The notes below the pieces were generated by a model. The model had not been told where the DNA came from and made no database searches. It was given only the letters and a program-made list of their open reading frames with translations. Below, one piece after another: positions 56,151 to 64,000 of a DNA stretch of 64,000 bases. Made by a program: the position numbers and the translations under genes. Every line of letters begins with the position of its first letter. Positions within the stretch are counted from its first letter, which is position 1. Source of the stretch: Pectinatus brassicae (lineage in GTDB: Bacteria; Bacillota; Negativicutes; Selenomonadales; Selenomonadaceae); NCBI RefSeq assembly GCF_014201835.1, contig NZ_JACHFH010000007.1, forward strand, positions 1 through 64,000. Direction: 5' to 3'.

Positions 56151-57458
56151 ATGGAAAATAATGTTAATAATGAAGTAGATTTTGAAGTCATCATTGTTGG
56201 CGCGGGCATAGCTGGTTGTGTTGCAGCATTAAAACTGGCTGATAAAGGATATTCAGTTTTATTAGCTGAACGTGGACAAAGTGCCGGCAGTAAAAATTTA
56301 TCAGGTGGAGTTTTTTACTGCCGTGTTATGGAGGATGTTATTCCTGATTTTGTAAAAAAAGCTCCTATAGAAAGATATATTACCCGCAATTGCATTAGCT
56401 TTCTTAATGAATCATCTTTTGTAAATATCAACTATGGTGATGCGCGGTTGGAAAATTCTGTTACAGCAGTTTCGGTAAAACGGGCTAAGCTTGATGAATG
56501 GCTGGCTCAGCAATGTGAAGATGCCGGAGTTACATTTATGCCAGGAATAAGAGTAGATGAACTTCTTATGGATGGCGATAAAGTTGTTGGTATACAGGCA
56601 GGCGATGATAAATTATATTCACATGTAGTAATTGCGGCGGATGGAGTAAATTCAATGCTTTGTCGTAATGCTGGAATTCGAACCAGAGAACTTCTGGAAA
56701 ATTTAGCCGTTGGTATAAAATCTGTTATTGGATTACCAAAAGATACTATTGAAGAACGATTCCATTTAAAAGAAAATGAAGGGGCAGCCTACGCAGTGGT
56801 TGGTGATTGTACCAATGGACTTAATGGCGGTGGATTTATTTACACCAATAGTGATTCAATATCTATTGGTGTAGTTGTAAAAATTGATGCTTTGGCAGAA
56901 AGTAGTGAAAGTGCCTCGGATTTACATGACAGATTTTTATCACATCCGGCCATTGAGCCATTACTGCGCGGGGGTGAATTACTCGAATATGGTTGCCATA
57001 TGGTACCGGAAGGCGGTCAAGCCATGCTGCATGATTTAACTCGTGCTGGTTTGATTGTAATAGGCGATGCTGCCGGACTCGCATTAAATACCGGCAGTAC
57101 TGTACGGGGAATGGATTTGGCAGCAGGTTCAGGTATTGCCGCAGCCAAAGTAGTTGATGAGGTACTAAGCAAGAAGGATTTTTCTCAGGCAGCAATGGAT
57201 GCCTATTATACAGAACTTAATAATATAGTTGTCGGTAAAGACATGAAAACATATGCTAAAATGCCAGTATTTTTAGAAAATCCGCGCATGTATAAAAATT
57301 ATGGACCGCTTCTTGGTGATATTATGTATAATATTTATAATCTTGATACAACACCAAGACAGCATATGATGTCCGAGGGACTTAAGATAATAAAGAAAAA
57401 TCAGCTTAGTGCATTTCAACTGATAAAAGATATGTATACCGGGGTGAGGGCATTATGA
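56151..57458 (+). CDS. fixC: FixC-type flavoprotein dehydrogenase
   Basis: A 435-residue ETF-quinone-oxidoreductase-like protein (FixC). VDFEVIIVGAGIAGCVAALKLADKGY binds FAD; SAGSKNLSGGVFY, VVIAADGVNSMLCRNAGI and GLIVIGDAAGLALNTGSTVRGMDLAAGSG follow. It passes electrons from ETF toward a quinone or a bifurcation partner together with FixX. Its stop overlaps fixX by four bases. Confidence 0.92.
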   Translation: MENNVNNEVDFEVIIVGAGIAGCVAALKLADKGYSVLLAERGQSAGSKNLSGGVFYCRVMEDVIPDFVKKAPIERYITRNCISFLNESSFVNINYGDARLENSVTAVSVKRAKLDEWLAQQCEDAGVTFMPGIRVDELLMDGDKVVGIQAGDDKLYSHVVIAADGVNSMLCRNAGIRTRELLENLAVGIKSVIGLPKDTIEERFHLKENEGAAYAVVGDCTNGLNGGGFIYTNSDSISIGVVVKIDALAESSESASDLHDRFLSHPAIEPLLRGGELLEYGCHMVPEGGQAMLHDLTRAGLIVIGDAAGLALNTGSTVRGMDLAAGSGIAAAKVVDEVLSKKDFSQAAMDAYYTELNNIVVGKDMKTYAKMPVFLENPRMYKNYGPLLGDIMYNIYNLDTTPRQHMMSEGLKIIKKNQLSAFQLIKDMYTGVRAL

Positions 57459-57751
57459 ATAAAAATCCATTTGGTGATGTTACAGAACGGCTGGATAAAG
57501 ACCGCTATGAAACAGATATAGAGGAATCTCATATCAAAGTTAATCAGGAAGCAGCTGCTAAGAGTAATGCTGTTGATTTACTGATACGGATATGTCCGGC
57601 ACATGTTTATTCCAAACAGCCTGATGGCAGTATCAATGTTATGTATGCGGCCTGTTTGGAATGTGGCACATGTTTGGCAGCAGCTCCGGTCGGTGTATTA
57701 TCATGGCAGTACCCACGCAGTGGCATGGGCATAATTTTTCGCGAAAGTTAA
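57455..57751 (+). CDS. fixX: Ferredoxin-like protein FixX
   Basis: A 98-residue FixX. A cysteine in RICPAHVY and three in AACLECGTCLAAAP supply four ligands for one cluster, as in E. coli FixX. The C-terminus SWQYPRSGMGIIFRES is also typical. ATG 57455 overlaps the fixC stop, so the two are translationally coupled and should form a complex at the membrane. Confidence 0.92.
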   Translation: MNKNPFGDVTERLDKDRYETDIEESHIKVNQEAAAKSNAVDLLIRICPAHVYSKQPDGSINVMYAACLECGTCLAAAPVGVLSWQYPRSGMGIIFRES

Positions 57752-57805
57752 ATACTAAATTATTTTGTTGGAAATTAAATGTTTTATAGAAAAGAGTGTT
57801 ATTAT

Positions 57806-58669
57806 ATGAGTAAATTAAATACAAAAGTATTCATAAGCAGTGATCAATATGGCGGTTTTGGTGTATCATCAACCATTATTTATGGCGAACATGAAGCACT
57901 TTTATTTGATGCCCAATTCAGCTGTTCCAACGCTCATCGGTTAGTAGCAGAAATCTTAGAAACAGGCCGTGAATTAAAACAAATTTTTATCAGTCATCTT
58001 CATCCCGACCATTATTTAGGGTTAAGTGTTGTAAAACAAGCATTTCCTGCTGCCCGTGTAATTGCCTATAGAGAAACAGCCGAGCAGATAAATGACGCGT
58101 TTGCCATGAAAGTGCATTACTGGGGAGATGAAGTATTAGGCAGTAATGGCTGCAAAGAAGTTATTAATGTAGAACGTGTTGATGATAAGTATTTAACCAT
58201 CGAAGGCGAGAAAGTTGAAATAATTGGGTTGTTAAGAGGCGATTGTCCGGATTTAACAGCATTGTGGATACCGGAAACTAAAACACTCGTTGCCGGTGAT
58301 GCCGTATTTTCCGATGCTCATCTTTGGGTAGCTGATGCCAGAACACCAGAGGAACGGCAGCAGTGGTTAACTAATCTTGATAAACTGGAAGCTTTGAAGC
58401 CACAAACTATTATTCCGGGGCATGCTCCGAATAATAGGGCATATACTGCTGATGGTATTGAATTTTCCCGTAAATATTTGAAAAATTTTATAAGAGAATT
58501 AAAGGCATCGGTTAATTCTGATGATTTAATTAGCAGAATGAAAAAAATATATCCTGATGCGGTGGTACCAATTTGTCTTAAATACAGTGCCAAGATATTA
58601 AGAGATAATTATAAATGGGAAGGTGATTGGCCGCTTTCACTTAAAAACAGGGATGCAGTAATTGGTTAA
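57806..58669 (+). CDS. MBL-fold metallohydrolase
   Basis: A 287-residue metallo-beta-lactamase-fold enzyme. The HxHxDH motif is HLHPDH, with further ligands in PETKTLVAGDAVF and IIPGHAP. It starts 54 bases after fixX and is probably the last gene of that operon; thioester or ester hydrolysis would suit a pathway on acyl compounds, but this is inference. ATG 57806 is preferred over 57779, which lacks a ribosome site. Confidence 0.82.
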   Translation: MSKLNTKVFISSDQYGGFGVSSTIIYGEHEALLFDAQFSCSNAHRLVAEILETGRELKQIFISHLHPDHYLGLSVVKQAFPAARVIAYRETAEQINDAFAMKVHYWGDEVLGSNGCKEVINVERVDDKYLTIEGEKVEIIGLLRGDCPDLTALWIPETKTLVAGDAVFSDAHLWVADARTPEERQQWLTNLDKLEALKPQTIIPGHAPNNRAYTADGIEFSRKYLKNFIRELKASVNSDDLISRMKKIYPDAVVPICLKYSAKILRDNYKWEGDWPLSLKNRDAVIG

Positions 58670-58710
58670 AGATTAAACTGTTTTAAATTATTATTAACTA
58701 AAATAAATAT

Positions 58711-58755
58711 ATAAAAAACCGCAACATAAATAATTTTAGTTGCGGTTTTTTATAT
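58711..58755. terminator. Bidirectional terminator
   Basis: 15-bp perfect arms (58711-58725 with 58739-58753) with an A-run and a T-run, between convergent MBL hydrolase and scpB genes. Confidence 0.85.
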
Positions 58756-58764
58756 ACTGGGATA

Positions 58765-59547
58765 TTATTGACCATTAAAATGTGGCGGTCTTTTTTCTAA
58801 GAAAGCTGTAATGGCTTCTTCATAATCATGGCTGTCATATACTTTTCGTCTGAGTCCCTGCACCCGTTCGAAATCAGCGGGACTGATAGGAAAAGCCTTG
58901 GAAAGAATACGGAATTGTTCTTTTATGACTTCTACTGATAATTGGGAACGTGACATTATTGTTTTGGCAATATCAAGCGTAAAATCCAGCAGTTCTTTTT
59001 CTGGCACAAGATGGTTGATAATGCCGAGTTCCTGAGCTCTTTTAGCCAGCAGAGGTGATGCAGTAAAAAACATTTCTTTAGCAATATTTAACGGCAGGCG
59101 GTTCATAAAATGCAAAATACCGGTAAGATTATACGGTACGCCCATTTTTGCCGGAGTCATGGCAAAACTGGCGGTATCATCGGCAATCACCATATCGCAG
59201 GTCATTGTTAAATCACAGGCACCGCCCCAAACGCTGCCGTGCACTACGGCTATTACTGGACCTAAGTATTGCTCAACTGCGCGTAAGACTCTTTCCAATG
59301 AATCGTAATAGCTTAATGGATCGCGCATTTTACGTGGCAGTTCTTTTACATCATGTCCGGCCGACCATACTTTTACGCCGTCAGTTGCTTTTAAAACAAC
59401 AACGGGGAGTCTTTTGGCACTAAATTCATCAAGGGCCTTAATAATATCGTTTACCATTTCTTCACTGAGTGTGTTTAATTTTTTAGGATTGTCCAAGGTA
59501 ATAATGCCTACATTATTGCGAATTTCTTTTTGTATTAATGCCATCAT
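58765..59547 (-). CDS. scpB: Methylmalonyl-CoA decarboxylase
   Basis: A 260-residue crotonase-fold protein closest to E. coli ScpB/YgfG (261 residues). Shared blocks: VWSAGHDVKELP, RDPLSYYDSLERVLR, VHGSVWGGACDLTMTCDMVIA (oxyanion region), SFAMTPAKMGVPYNLTGI, FTASPLLAKRAQELGIINHLV and FERVQGLRRKVYDSHDYEEAI. It decarboxylates methylmalonyl-CoA to propionyl-CoA. The ATG at 59547 follows GGAGG by 6 bases; the longer frame to 59655 has no support. It is convergent with the fix operon. Confidence 0.85.
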   Translation of the reverse strand: MMALIQKEIRNNVGIITLDNPKKLNTLSEEMVNDIIKALDEFSAKRLPVVVLKATDGVKVWSAGHDVKELPRKMRDPLSYYDSLERVLRAVEQYLGPVIAVVHGSVWGGACDLTMTCDMVIADDTASFAMTPAKMGVPYNLTGILHFMNRLPLNIAKEMFFTASPLLAKRAQELGIINHLVPEKELLDFTLDIAKTIMSRSQLSVEVIKEQFRILSKAFPISPADFERVQGLRRKVYDSHDYEEAITAFLEKRPPHFNGQ

Positions 59548-59835
59548 TTTCAGCCTCCAAATAATTTTGTAAGTATTAATATATACTAGAGATACTGCGT
59601 TATTCCCTATAAGGTGTTTTTGCAATTTTCTATAGTATATACCTAAATGAGGCAAATAATAGTATTTGTCTTATGTGTTTAGGGAATGAAATATATTTAG
59701 TAGATGCATTGTCTATCAGTATTATAGAAATAACATGTATTTATTTGAGCTGTATAGGCAGAAAAATCATATTTATTATTCAAAAAAGTAATGAGTAAGT
59801 TGTAAATCAAACGTTTAAGATGATAAAAAATACAT
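59548..59835. other. AT-rich gap upstream of scpB
   Basis: No ORF or RNA recognised. It must hold the scpB promoter on the minus strand, but no -35/-10 pair stands out. Confidence 0.3.
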
Positions 59836-59873
59836 TAAAAAACTCTGCCACTTATATGACAGAGCTTTTTTGA
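59836..59873 (-). terminator. Intrinsic terminator
   Basis: AAAACTCTG pairs with CAGAG-C-TTTT around a small loop (59838-59870); T-run on the minus strand. Ends the Gln-rich protein gene. Confidence 0.65.
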
Positions 59874-59880
59874 TATAATT

Positions 59881-60366
59881 TTAGCGTGCATTTATTTGAG
59901 TATTATGTGAAATGCTTTGCGGCAATTCATTGTCTGAGGGAGTGTTTTGTCGAGTAGTAATTTTTTTATGCGTATCACCATCTCTGATATCCTGTTGATT
60001 CATACTTTGGTGAGATTCCTGCTGATGAGAATCTTTAAGTTGGGCAGTTTGAGGTTTTATATTTTCTTGATGATTAGATTGATTATTGAACCCATTGTCA
60101 GGTATATGCTGTTTATTCTGCTGCTGATTATTGTTTAAATGAGCGTTTTGAATTTTTTTGTTGTGGGATGAATTATCCTGTGGCTGGGATTGCTTATTAA
60201 CATTATGTAAAGGTGTGTTCTGTTCATTTTGCTGTTGTTCAGTCTGTATTGGCGGCAATTGTCTGTCGTTGGAATGTGCTGAGACAACAGCGGTTCCTAA
60301 TATACTTGCAGCCATAGATGCAGATAGCATAAGTGTCATGATTTTTTTCTTTTTTAAATTTAACAT
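59881..60366 (-). CDS. Secreted Gln/Asn/His-rich low-complexity protein
   Basis: A 161-residue exported protein. A basic start (MLNLKKKK) and hydrophobic core lead to a probable cleavage after VVSA, near residue 29. The rest is disordered and strongly enriched in Gln, Asn, His and Ser, without cysteines or a cell-wall anchor. No family recognised. ATG 60366 is used because CGGAGA lies 11 bases upstream. Composition suggests metal or surface binding, but that is inference. Confidence 0.65.
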   Translation of the reverse strand: MLNLKKKKIMTLMLSASMAASILGTAVVSAHSNDRQLPPIQTEQQQNEQNTPLHNVNKQSQPQDNSSHNKKIQNAHLNNNQQQNKQHIPDNGFNNQSNHQENIKPQTAQLKDSHQQESHQSMNQQDIRDGDTHKKITTRQNTPSDNELPQSISHNTQINAR

Positions 60367-60637
60367 ATTGTTTTGTTCTCCGTTTTTCATTGTTTTACTG
60401 AGTACGTATTTATAATAACACAGCAAAATAATTCATGTGTGACAGTTCTATGATATTTTTATGGCATTTACTAACACAAAGAGTATGTATTTTGAAGTTA
60501 ATATTAAATTAACTTATGAGATTTTTATAAACGATATGAGATAGAAATATGGTAAAATATAGCTGAAACCACAAAATTTATAGAAAATAGATATTTATTT
60601 CTGTTAAATAATATAGGCTGAAAAATGAGGTGAAAGC

Positions 60638-61252
60638 ATGAAGAAAAATATATATGGAAAATATGAGCCAATCTTAGAGAATATTTTAGGTGATTTAATA
60701 AAATATATCCAGGCTTATAGTGAACAGGAAAAAGCTAAAACTAATGAAATGGCTTACGAGCATTTAATATATCGGGTGAAATCAACTCAAAGCATGATAG
60801 AAAAATGTCAGCGTAAAGGGTTGCCGATTACTGCTGAAGCGGCACTGTCGGATATGCATGATGCTATAGGTATACGTATTGTCTGCCGTTTTATTAAGGA
60901 TATATATTTAAATATTAATTATATAAAAGCTATGCCAGGCTGTCATGTCATTGAAGAAAAAGATTACATAAAGAATGTTAAGCCCAATGGATATCGCAGT
61001 TATCATATGATTGTTGAATTGACAGAACCTTATGAAGACGTAAAGGGAAGAACGCCAGGCCGTTTTTTTGCAGAGATACAAATACGTACTATTGCCATGG
61101 ATTCGTGGGCTAGTTTGGAGCATCAGATGAAGTATAAGCATGATATAAAAAATCCTAAGATGATAGAACGTGAATTAAAGCGCTGTGCAGATGAATTGGC
61201 AGCATGTGATGTATCGATGCAGACAATACGAGACTTGATTAATGCTGAATAG
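60638..61252 (+). CDS. Small alarmone synthetase, RelA/SpoT-type
   Basis: A 204-residue single-domain (p)ppGpp synthetase of the YjbM/YwaC class. YEHLIYRVKSTQSMIEKCQRKGLP contains the pyrophosphate-donor site, DAIGIRIVCRF the Mg-binding Asp, VKPNGYRSYHMIVEL the acceptor-GTP loop, and AEIQIRTIAMDSWASLEHQMKYK the second acidic site. No hydrolase, TGS or ACT domain. AAATGAGGTG precedes ATG 60638. It is followed after 16 bases by a two-component system, probably cotranscribed, which links alarmone output with that signal. Confidence 0.92.
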   Translation: MKKNIYGKYEPILENILGDLIKYIQAYSEQEKAKTNEMAYEHLIYRVKSTQSMIEKCQRKGLPITAEAALSDMHDAIGIRIVCRFIKDIYLNINYIKAMPGCHVIEEKDYIKNVKPNGYRSYHMIVELTEPYEDVKGRTPGRFFAEIQIRTIAMDSWASLEHQMKYKHDIKNPKMIERELKRCADELAACDVSMQTIRDLINAE

Positions 61253-61268
61253 TAAAGGAGCGCAGAAA

Positions 61269-61937
61269 ATGAAAATATTATTGGCGGAAGATGAACATGA
61301 TATGTCAGCTGCATTAGCGGCAATATTGGCTCATTCTGGTTATGAAGTGGATGCTGTATATGATGGGCAGGCAGCTGTAGAAAAAGCCCAGAGTAATGTA
61401 TATGATTGTTTTATTCTCGACGTTATGATGCCTAAACTCAGTGGGGTTGATGCATTAAAATATTTGCGTGATAGTGGTGATATAACACCAGCTATTATGT
61501 TGACGGCTAAAGCCGAAATTGATGACAGAATTACAGGTCTTGATGCCGGTGCGGATGATTATTTGACTAAGCCGTTTGCCATGGGAGAATTGTTGGCACG
61601 CATCCGTTCTATGACAAGACGTAATGATTCATATACACCAGCAAAGCTTTCTGTTAGCTCAGTGGAATTAGATATAGAAGAACAAGAATTATCCTGTAAA
61701 AATACAATTCGTTTATCAAGCAAAGAAACAAAATTAATGAAATTTTTTATGCTTAATGAAGGGAAAAAATTGCCAACAGAGATTATCTTTGCACATGTTT
61801 GGAAAGATGATAAAGAGGTAGATGAATCGATAGTCTGGGTTTATATATCGTATTTACGGGAAAAAATGGCTGCTATAGGTGCTAATATTAAAATTGAAGG
61901 CAATAAAGGTCAGGAATTTTTGTTAGCAGTAAAGTAA
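61269..61937 (+). CDS. OmpR-family response regulator
   Basis: A 222-residue regulator. Receiver domain 1-115 with acidic pocket LLAEDEHDM, phosphoacceptor Asp in DCFILDVMMPKLSG, and LTAKAEI and KPF later; winged-helix DNA-binding domain about 130-222 (SSKETKLMKFFMLNEGK, ESIVWVYISYLREKM). ATG 61269 follows AAAGGAG; the frame from 61242 overlaps the alarmone gene. Partner of the kinase that follows. Confidence 0.93.
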   Translation: MKILLAEDEHDMSAALAAILAHSGYEVDAVYDGQAAVEKAQSNVYDCFILDVMMPKLSGVDALKYLRDSGDITPAIMLTAKAEIDDRITGLDAGADDYLTKPFAMGELLARIRSMTRRNDSYTPAKLSVSSVELDIEEQELSCKNTIRLSSKETKLMKFFMLNEGKKLPTEIIFAHVWKDDKEVDESIVWVYISYLREKMAAIGANIKIEGNKGQEFLLAVK

Positions 61938-61982
61938 AAAAAGTTATTCAAGTTATTGCGCTTAATGAGGAGATGATAATTG

Positions 61983-63269
61983 ATGAATATGATAAAAAGT
62001 CTGCGCTGGAAATTTGTTTTAATTGCTACAGCGGCAGTTGTTATCATTGTTGCAGTAGTATTGGGGCTCATTAACACAATTACTTACGTGCGTATGACAA
62101 ATCAAGTAGAATCAGTGCTTTCGTATATTTCCCAAAATAGTGGTAAATTGCCTAAAAAAATACCAACTACAGATAATAGTTGGTTCAATAATACAAATTG
62201 GTTTGGTGATACAAACTGGTCGGATGATACGCCAGAATTTTCTTATCAAACACGTTTTTTTAGTGTGTTGGTTGCTCCAGATGGCTATGTACGGGAAATT
62301 AACATAAAAAATATAGCAGCTTTTACAGAAAGGGAAGCAATTGAATATGCGCAGACTACAGTACAAAAAGGCCAAAGTGTAGGTTTTTTTAAAAAAGATA
62401 GGGCCAGTTATGCTTATATGATTACCAAGAAAAATGATGGCGATTTTTTTATTGTTATTATGGATTGTACGCACGATGTTGATGCAGTAGATTCATTTAT
62501 GCGTTATTCTCTTTTGGTAGGAATAGCCTGTGTAATATTATATATAATGATATTAACAGCACTATCGAAAGCACCTTTAAAACCATTTATTCGTAATATG
62601 GAAAATCAAAAAAGATTTATTACTAATGCAGGGCATGAACTTAAAACACCAATTGCCATAATTTCAACTAATACTGAAGCGATAGAACTGATTAATGGGA
62701 AAAGCCAATGGACGGAAAGCATATTAAAGCAAGTTAAGCGGTTATCTAATTTAATAAATGATCTGGTTGTGCTGTCAAAAATGGGGGAACGTTCGGCAGC
62801 AGACCTTAATATAGTGAAGTTTGATCTATCAGAGACGGTGACAGCAGTGGTTTCTTCATTTGAGCAGATAGCAAAAGACCAAGGAAAAAATCTTTATTCC
62901 AATATTAAATCACAGCTTTATGTACAATCTGATAACAAGTGTGTATATGAGCTTGTTAATATTCTTGTGGATAATGCTGTTAAATATTGTGATGATGAGG
63001 GAACTGTTGATGTAGTACTTAGCAAGAATAAAAAGAAAACAGTAACAATATCAGTTATTAATGATTATGCTGCTGGTGCTAATATTGATTACAGTCGTTT
63101 TTTTGAAAGATTTTATCGTGGTGATGAATCACACAATAGTCAAAAAAAAGGCTATGGTATTGGACTATCCATAGCAGAAGAATTAACACAGATTATTAAT
63201 GGAAAAATTAGTGTGGCATATAAAAAAGGAAAAATTGCCTTTATAGTAAAGATGACTACTGGAATATAA
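61983..63269 (+). CDS. Sensor histidine kinase
   Basis: A 428-residue membrane kinase. Two transmembrane helices (about 9-33 and 173-195) enclose an extracytoplasmic sensor domain of about 140 residues carrying an Asn/Asp/Trp-rich stretch (WFNNTNWFGDTNWSDDT). The H box is FITNAGHELKTPIA, the N box NILVDNAVKYC and the G box GYGIGLSIAEEL. There is no HAMP region between helix 2 and the H box that I can see. The stimulus is unknown. GAGGAG precedes ATG 61983. Confidence 0.92.
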   Translation: MNMIKSLRWKFVLIATAAVVIIVAVVLGLINTITYVRMTNQVESVLSYISQNSGKLPKKIPTTDNSWFNNTNWFGDTNWSDDTPEFSYQTRFFSVLVAPDGYVREINIKNIAAFTEREAIEYAQTTVQKGQSVGFFKKDRASYAYMITKKNDGDFFIVIMDCTHDVDAVDSFMRYSLLVGIACVILYIMILTALSKAPLKPFIRNMENQKRFITNAGHELKTPIAIISTNTEAIELINGKSQWTESILKQVKRLSNLINDLVVLSKMGERSAADLNIVKFDLSETVTAVVSSFEQIAKDQGKNLYSNIKSQLYVQSDNKCVYELVNILVDNAVKYCDDEGTVDVVLSKNKKKTVTISVINDYAAGANIDYSRFFERFYRGDESHNSQKKGYGIGLSIAEELTQIINGKISVAYKKGKIAFIVKMTTGI

Positions 63270-63275
63270 AAAGGA

Positions 63276-63992
63276 GTGTTTAAAATTATTTATACAATAC
63301 CATTATTTTTTGAAAAGGGCGATATTAAAGTTGAAATAAATCCTGTCTTGATTGAAGATAAGGATAAAATGTATTTGGTGGATGCAGGCTATCCAGGTTT
63401 TTTACAGGATATTGAAAAGTTTTTTGCCCAAAAAGGGTTAAATATGAGTGCTTTAACAGGTGTAATAATTACCCATCAGGATCATGACCATATGGGGGCA
63501 TCCGCTGAGCTGGAAAAAAAATATCCGGCAGTCACTATATATTCATCAGAAAAAGAACTTCCCTATGTTCTTGGTAAAGAAAAGTCATTGCGTCTTTGTC
63601 AGGCTGAAGAACAGCAGTTTGAGCAGGCATTTATTGATACATTAAAAGAGGTGCCTCATCCCGTTGATGCAGTTGCTATTACGCCAGATAGTTTTTCTGG
63701 TACAGCCATTGAAATAATAGAAACACCGGGACATACGCCAGGACATATTTCTGTATATATTGGATCAGAAAAAACATTAATTAGCGGTGATTTGCTTGTT
63801 GTAAAAGATGGAAAATTATGCATTGCCAATGAAATTTTTGCCTTAGATAAACCTACAATAATAGAATCAATAAAAAAACTGCTTGATTATAATATTGATA
63901 CGATAATCTGTTATCATGGCGGAATATACAAAAGTGCTAATATAAAGAATGAATTACAAGAAATAATAAAAAAAGGCTATATTAAATTATAA
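63276..63992 (+). CDS. MBL-fold metallohydrolase
   Basis: A 238-residue metallo-beta-lactamase-fold protein. Motifs: VDAGYPG, THQDHDHMG (HxDxDH-type variant), ETPGHTPGHISVY, ISGDLLV and CYHGG. Cys and His content fit a binuclear zinc hydrolase; substrate unknown. The start is unusual: GTG 63276 overlaps AAGGAG, while ATT at 63285 sits 8 bases after it. It lies 6 bases after the kinase stop and is cotranscribed with the two-component system. Confidence 0.8.
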   Translation: MFKIIYTIPLFFEKGDIKVEINPVLIEDKDKMYLVDAGYPGFLQDIEKFFAQKGLNMSALTGVIITHQDHDHMGASAELEKKYPAVTIYSSEKELPYVLGKEKSLRLCQAEEQQFEQAFIDTLKEVPHPVDAVAITPDSFSGTAIEIIETPGHTPGHISVYIGSEKTLISGDLLVVKDGKLCIANEIFALDKPTIIESIKKLLDYNIDTIICYHGGIYKSANIKNELQEIIKKGYIKL

Positions 63993-64000
63993 AATAACAA

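Overview
The window is an AT-rich piece of a bacterial chromosome that most resembles an anaerobic Negativicutes (Selenomonadales, Megamonas/Pectinatus-like). The pointers are a Fix/ETF electron-transfer operon, a methylmalonyl-CoA decarboxylase of the propionate pathway, a corrinoid adenosyltransferase, a PerR-type Fur protein, an FMN-riboswitch rib operon and many Firmicute-style Shine-Dalgarno sites and intrinsic terminators. The genus is an inference; no rRNA gene is present.

Bases 1 to about 21,100 look like an acquired element. Its left part (1-8,600, very AT-rich) carries a damaged unknown gene at the edge, a Mor-like regulator, small membrane or lipoprotein genes, a plasmid/phage recombination set (DUF932 protein, YqaJ-type exonuclease, a four-cysteine protein where an annealing protein is often found) and a candidate rolling-circle Rep followed by a strong hairpin. 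Next comes a stand-alone DUF4143 ATPase, then a tightly coupled five-gene operon (10,315-20,427) with visibly higher GC: a protein with a CoiA-like zinc finger, a coiled-coil protein with a degenerate ATPase-like domain, a protein of unknown family, a 1739-residue DEAH helicase with a DUF1998-type cysteine cluster, and a D12-class adenine methylase. It resembles Druantia and DISARM anti-phage systems but matches neither in gene content, and is the best candidate here for an undescribed system. The element ends in a transposase scrap joined to the C-terminus of a large serine recombinase, so its own integrase appears dead.

From 21,160 on the content is chromosomal housekeeping and metabolism: an Fsr-type MFS exporter with a divergent AraC regulator; a Zn/Cd-type P-ATPase with an ArsR/SmtB-like operator; a secreted lipase; cobO; an HD-GYP protein; queF; serC; a flavin reductase; a YigZ protein; an amino-acid permease; enolase; a Liv-type binding protein with an unusual leader palindrome; tRNA-Ser(GGA); perR; small redox, ASCH and SHOCT proteins; rodA; yfcE; and the riboflavin operon ribD-ribE-ribBA-ribH.

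The right part holds a ribose locus (rbsK, rbsD, FucP-like permease, convergent LacI regulator, two matching operators), an RpiR-controlled three-gene operon, and a LysR regulator divergent from fixA-fixB-flavoprotein reductase-fixC-fixX-MBL hydrolase. Convergent to that operon is scpB. A Gln/Asn/His-rich secreted protein, a small alarmone synthetase, a two-component system and an MBL hydrolase close the window. Convergent gene pairs are repeatedly separated by long perfect hairpins with T-runs, so bidirectional intrinsic terminators are the rule here.
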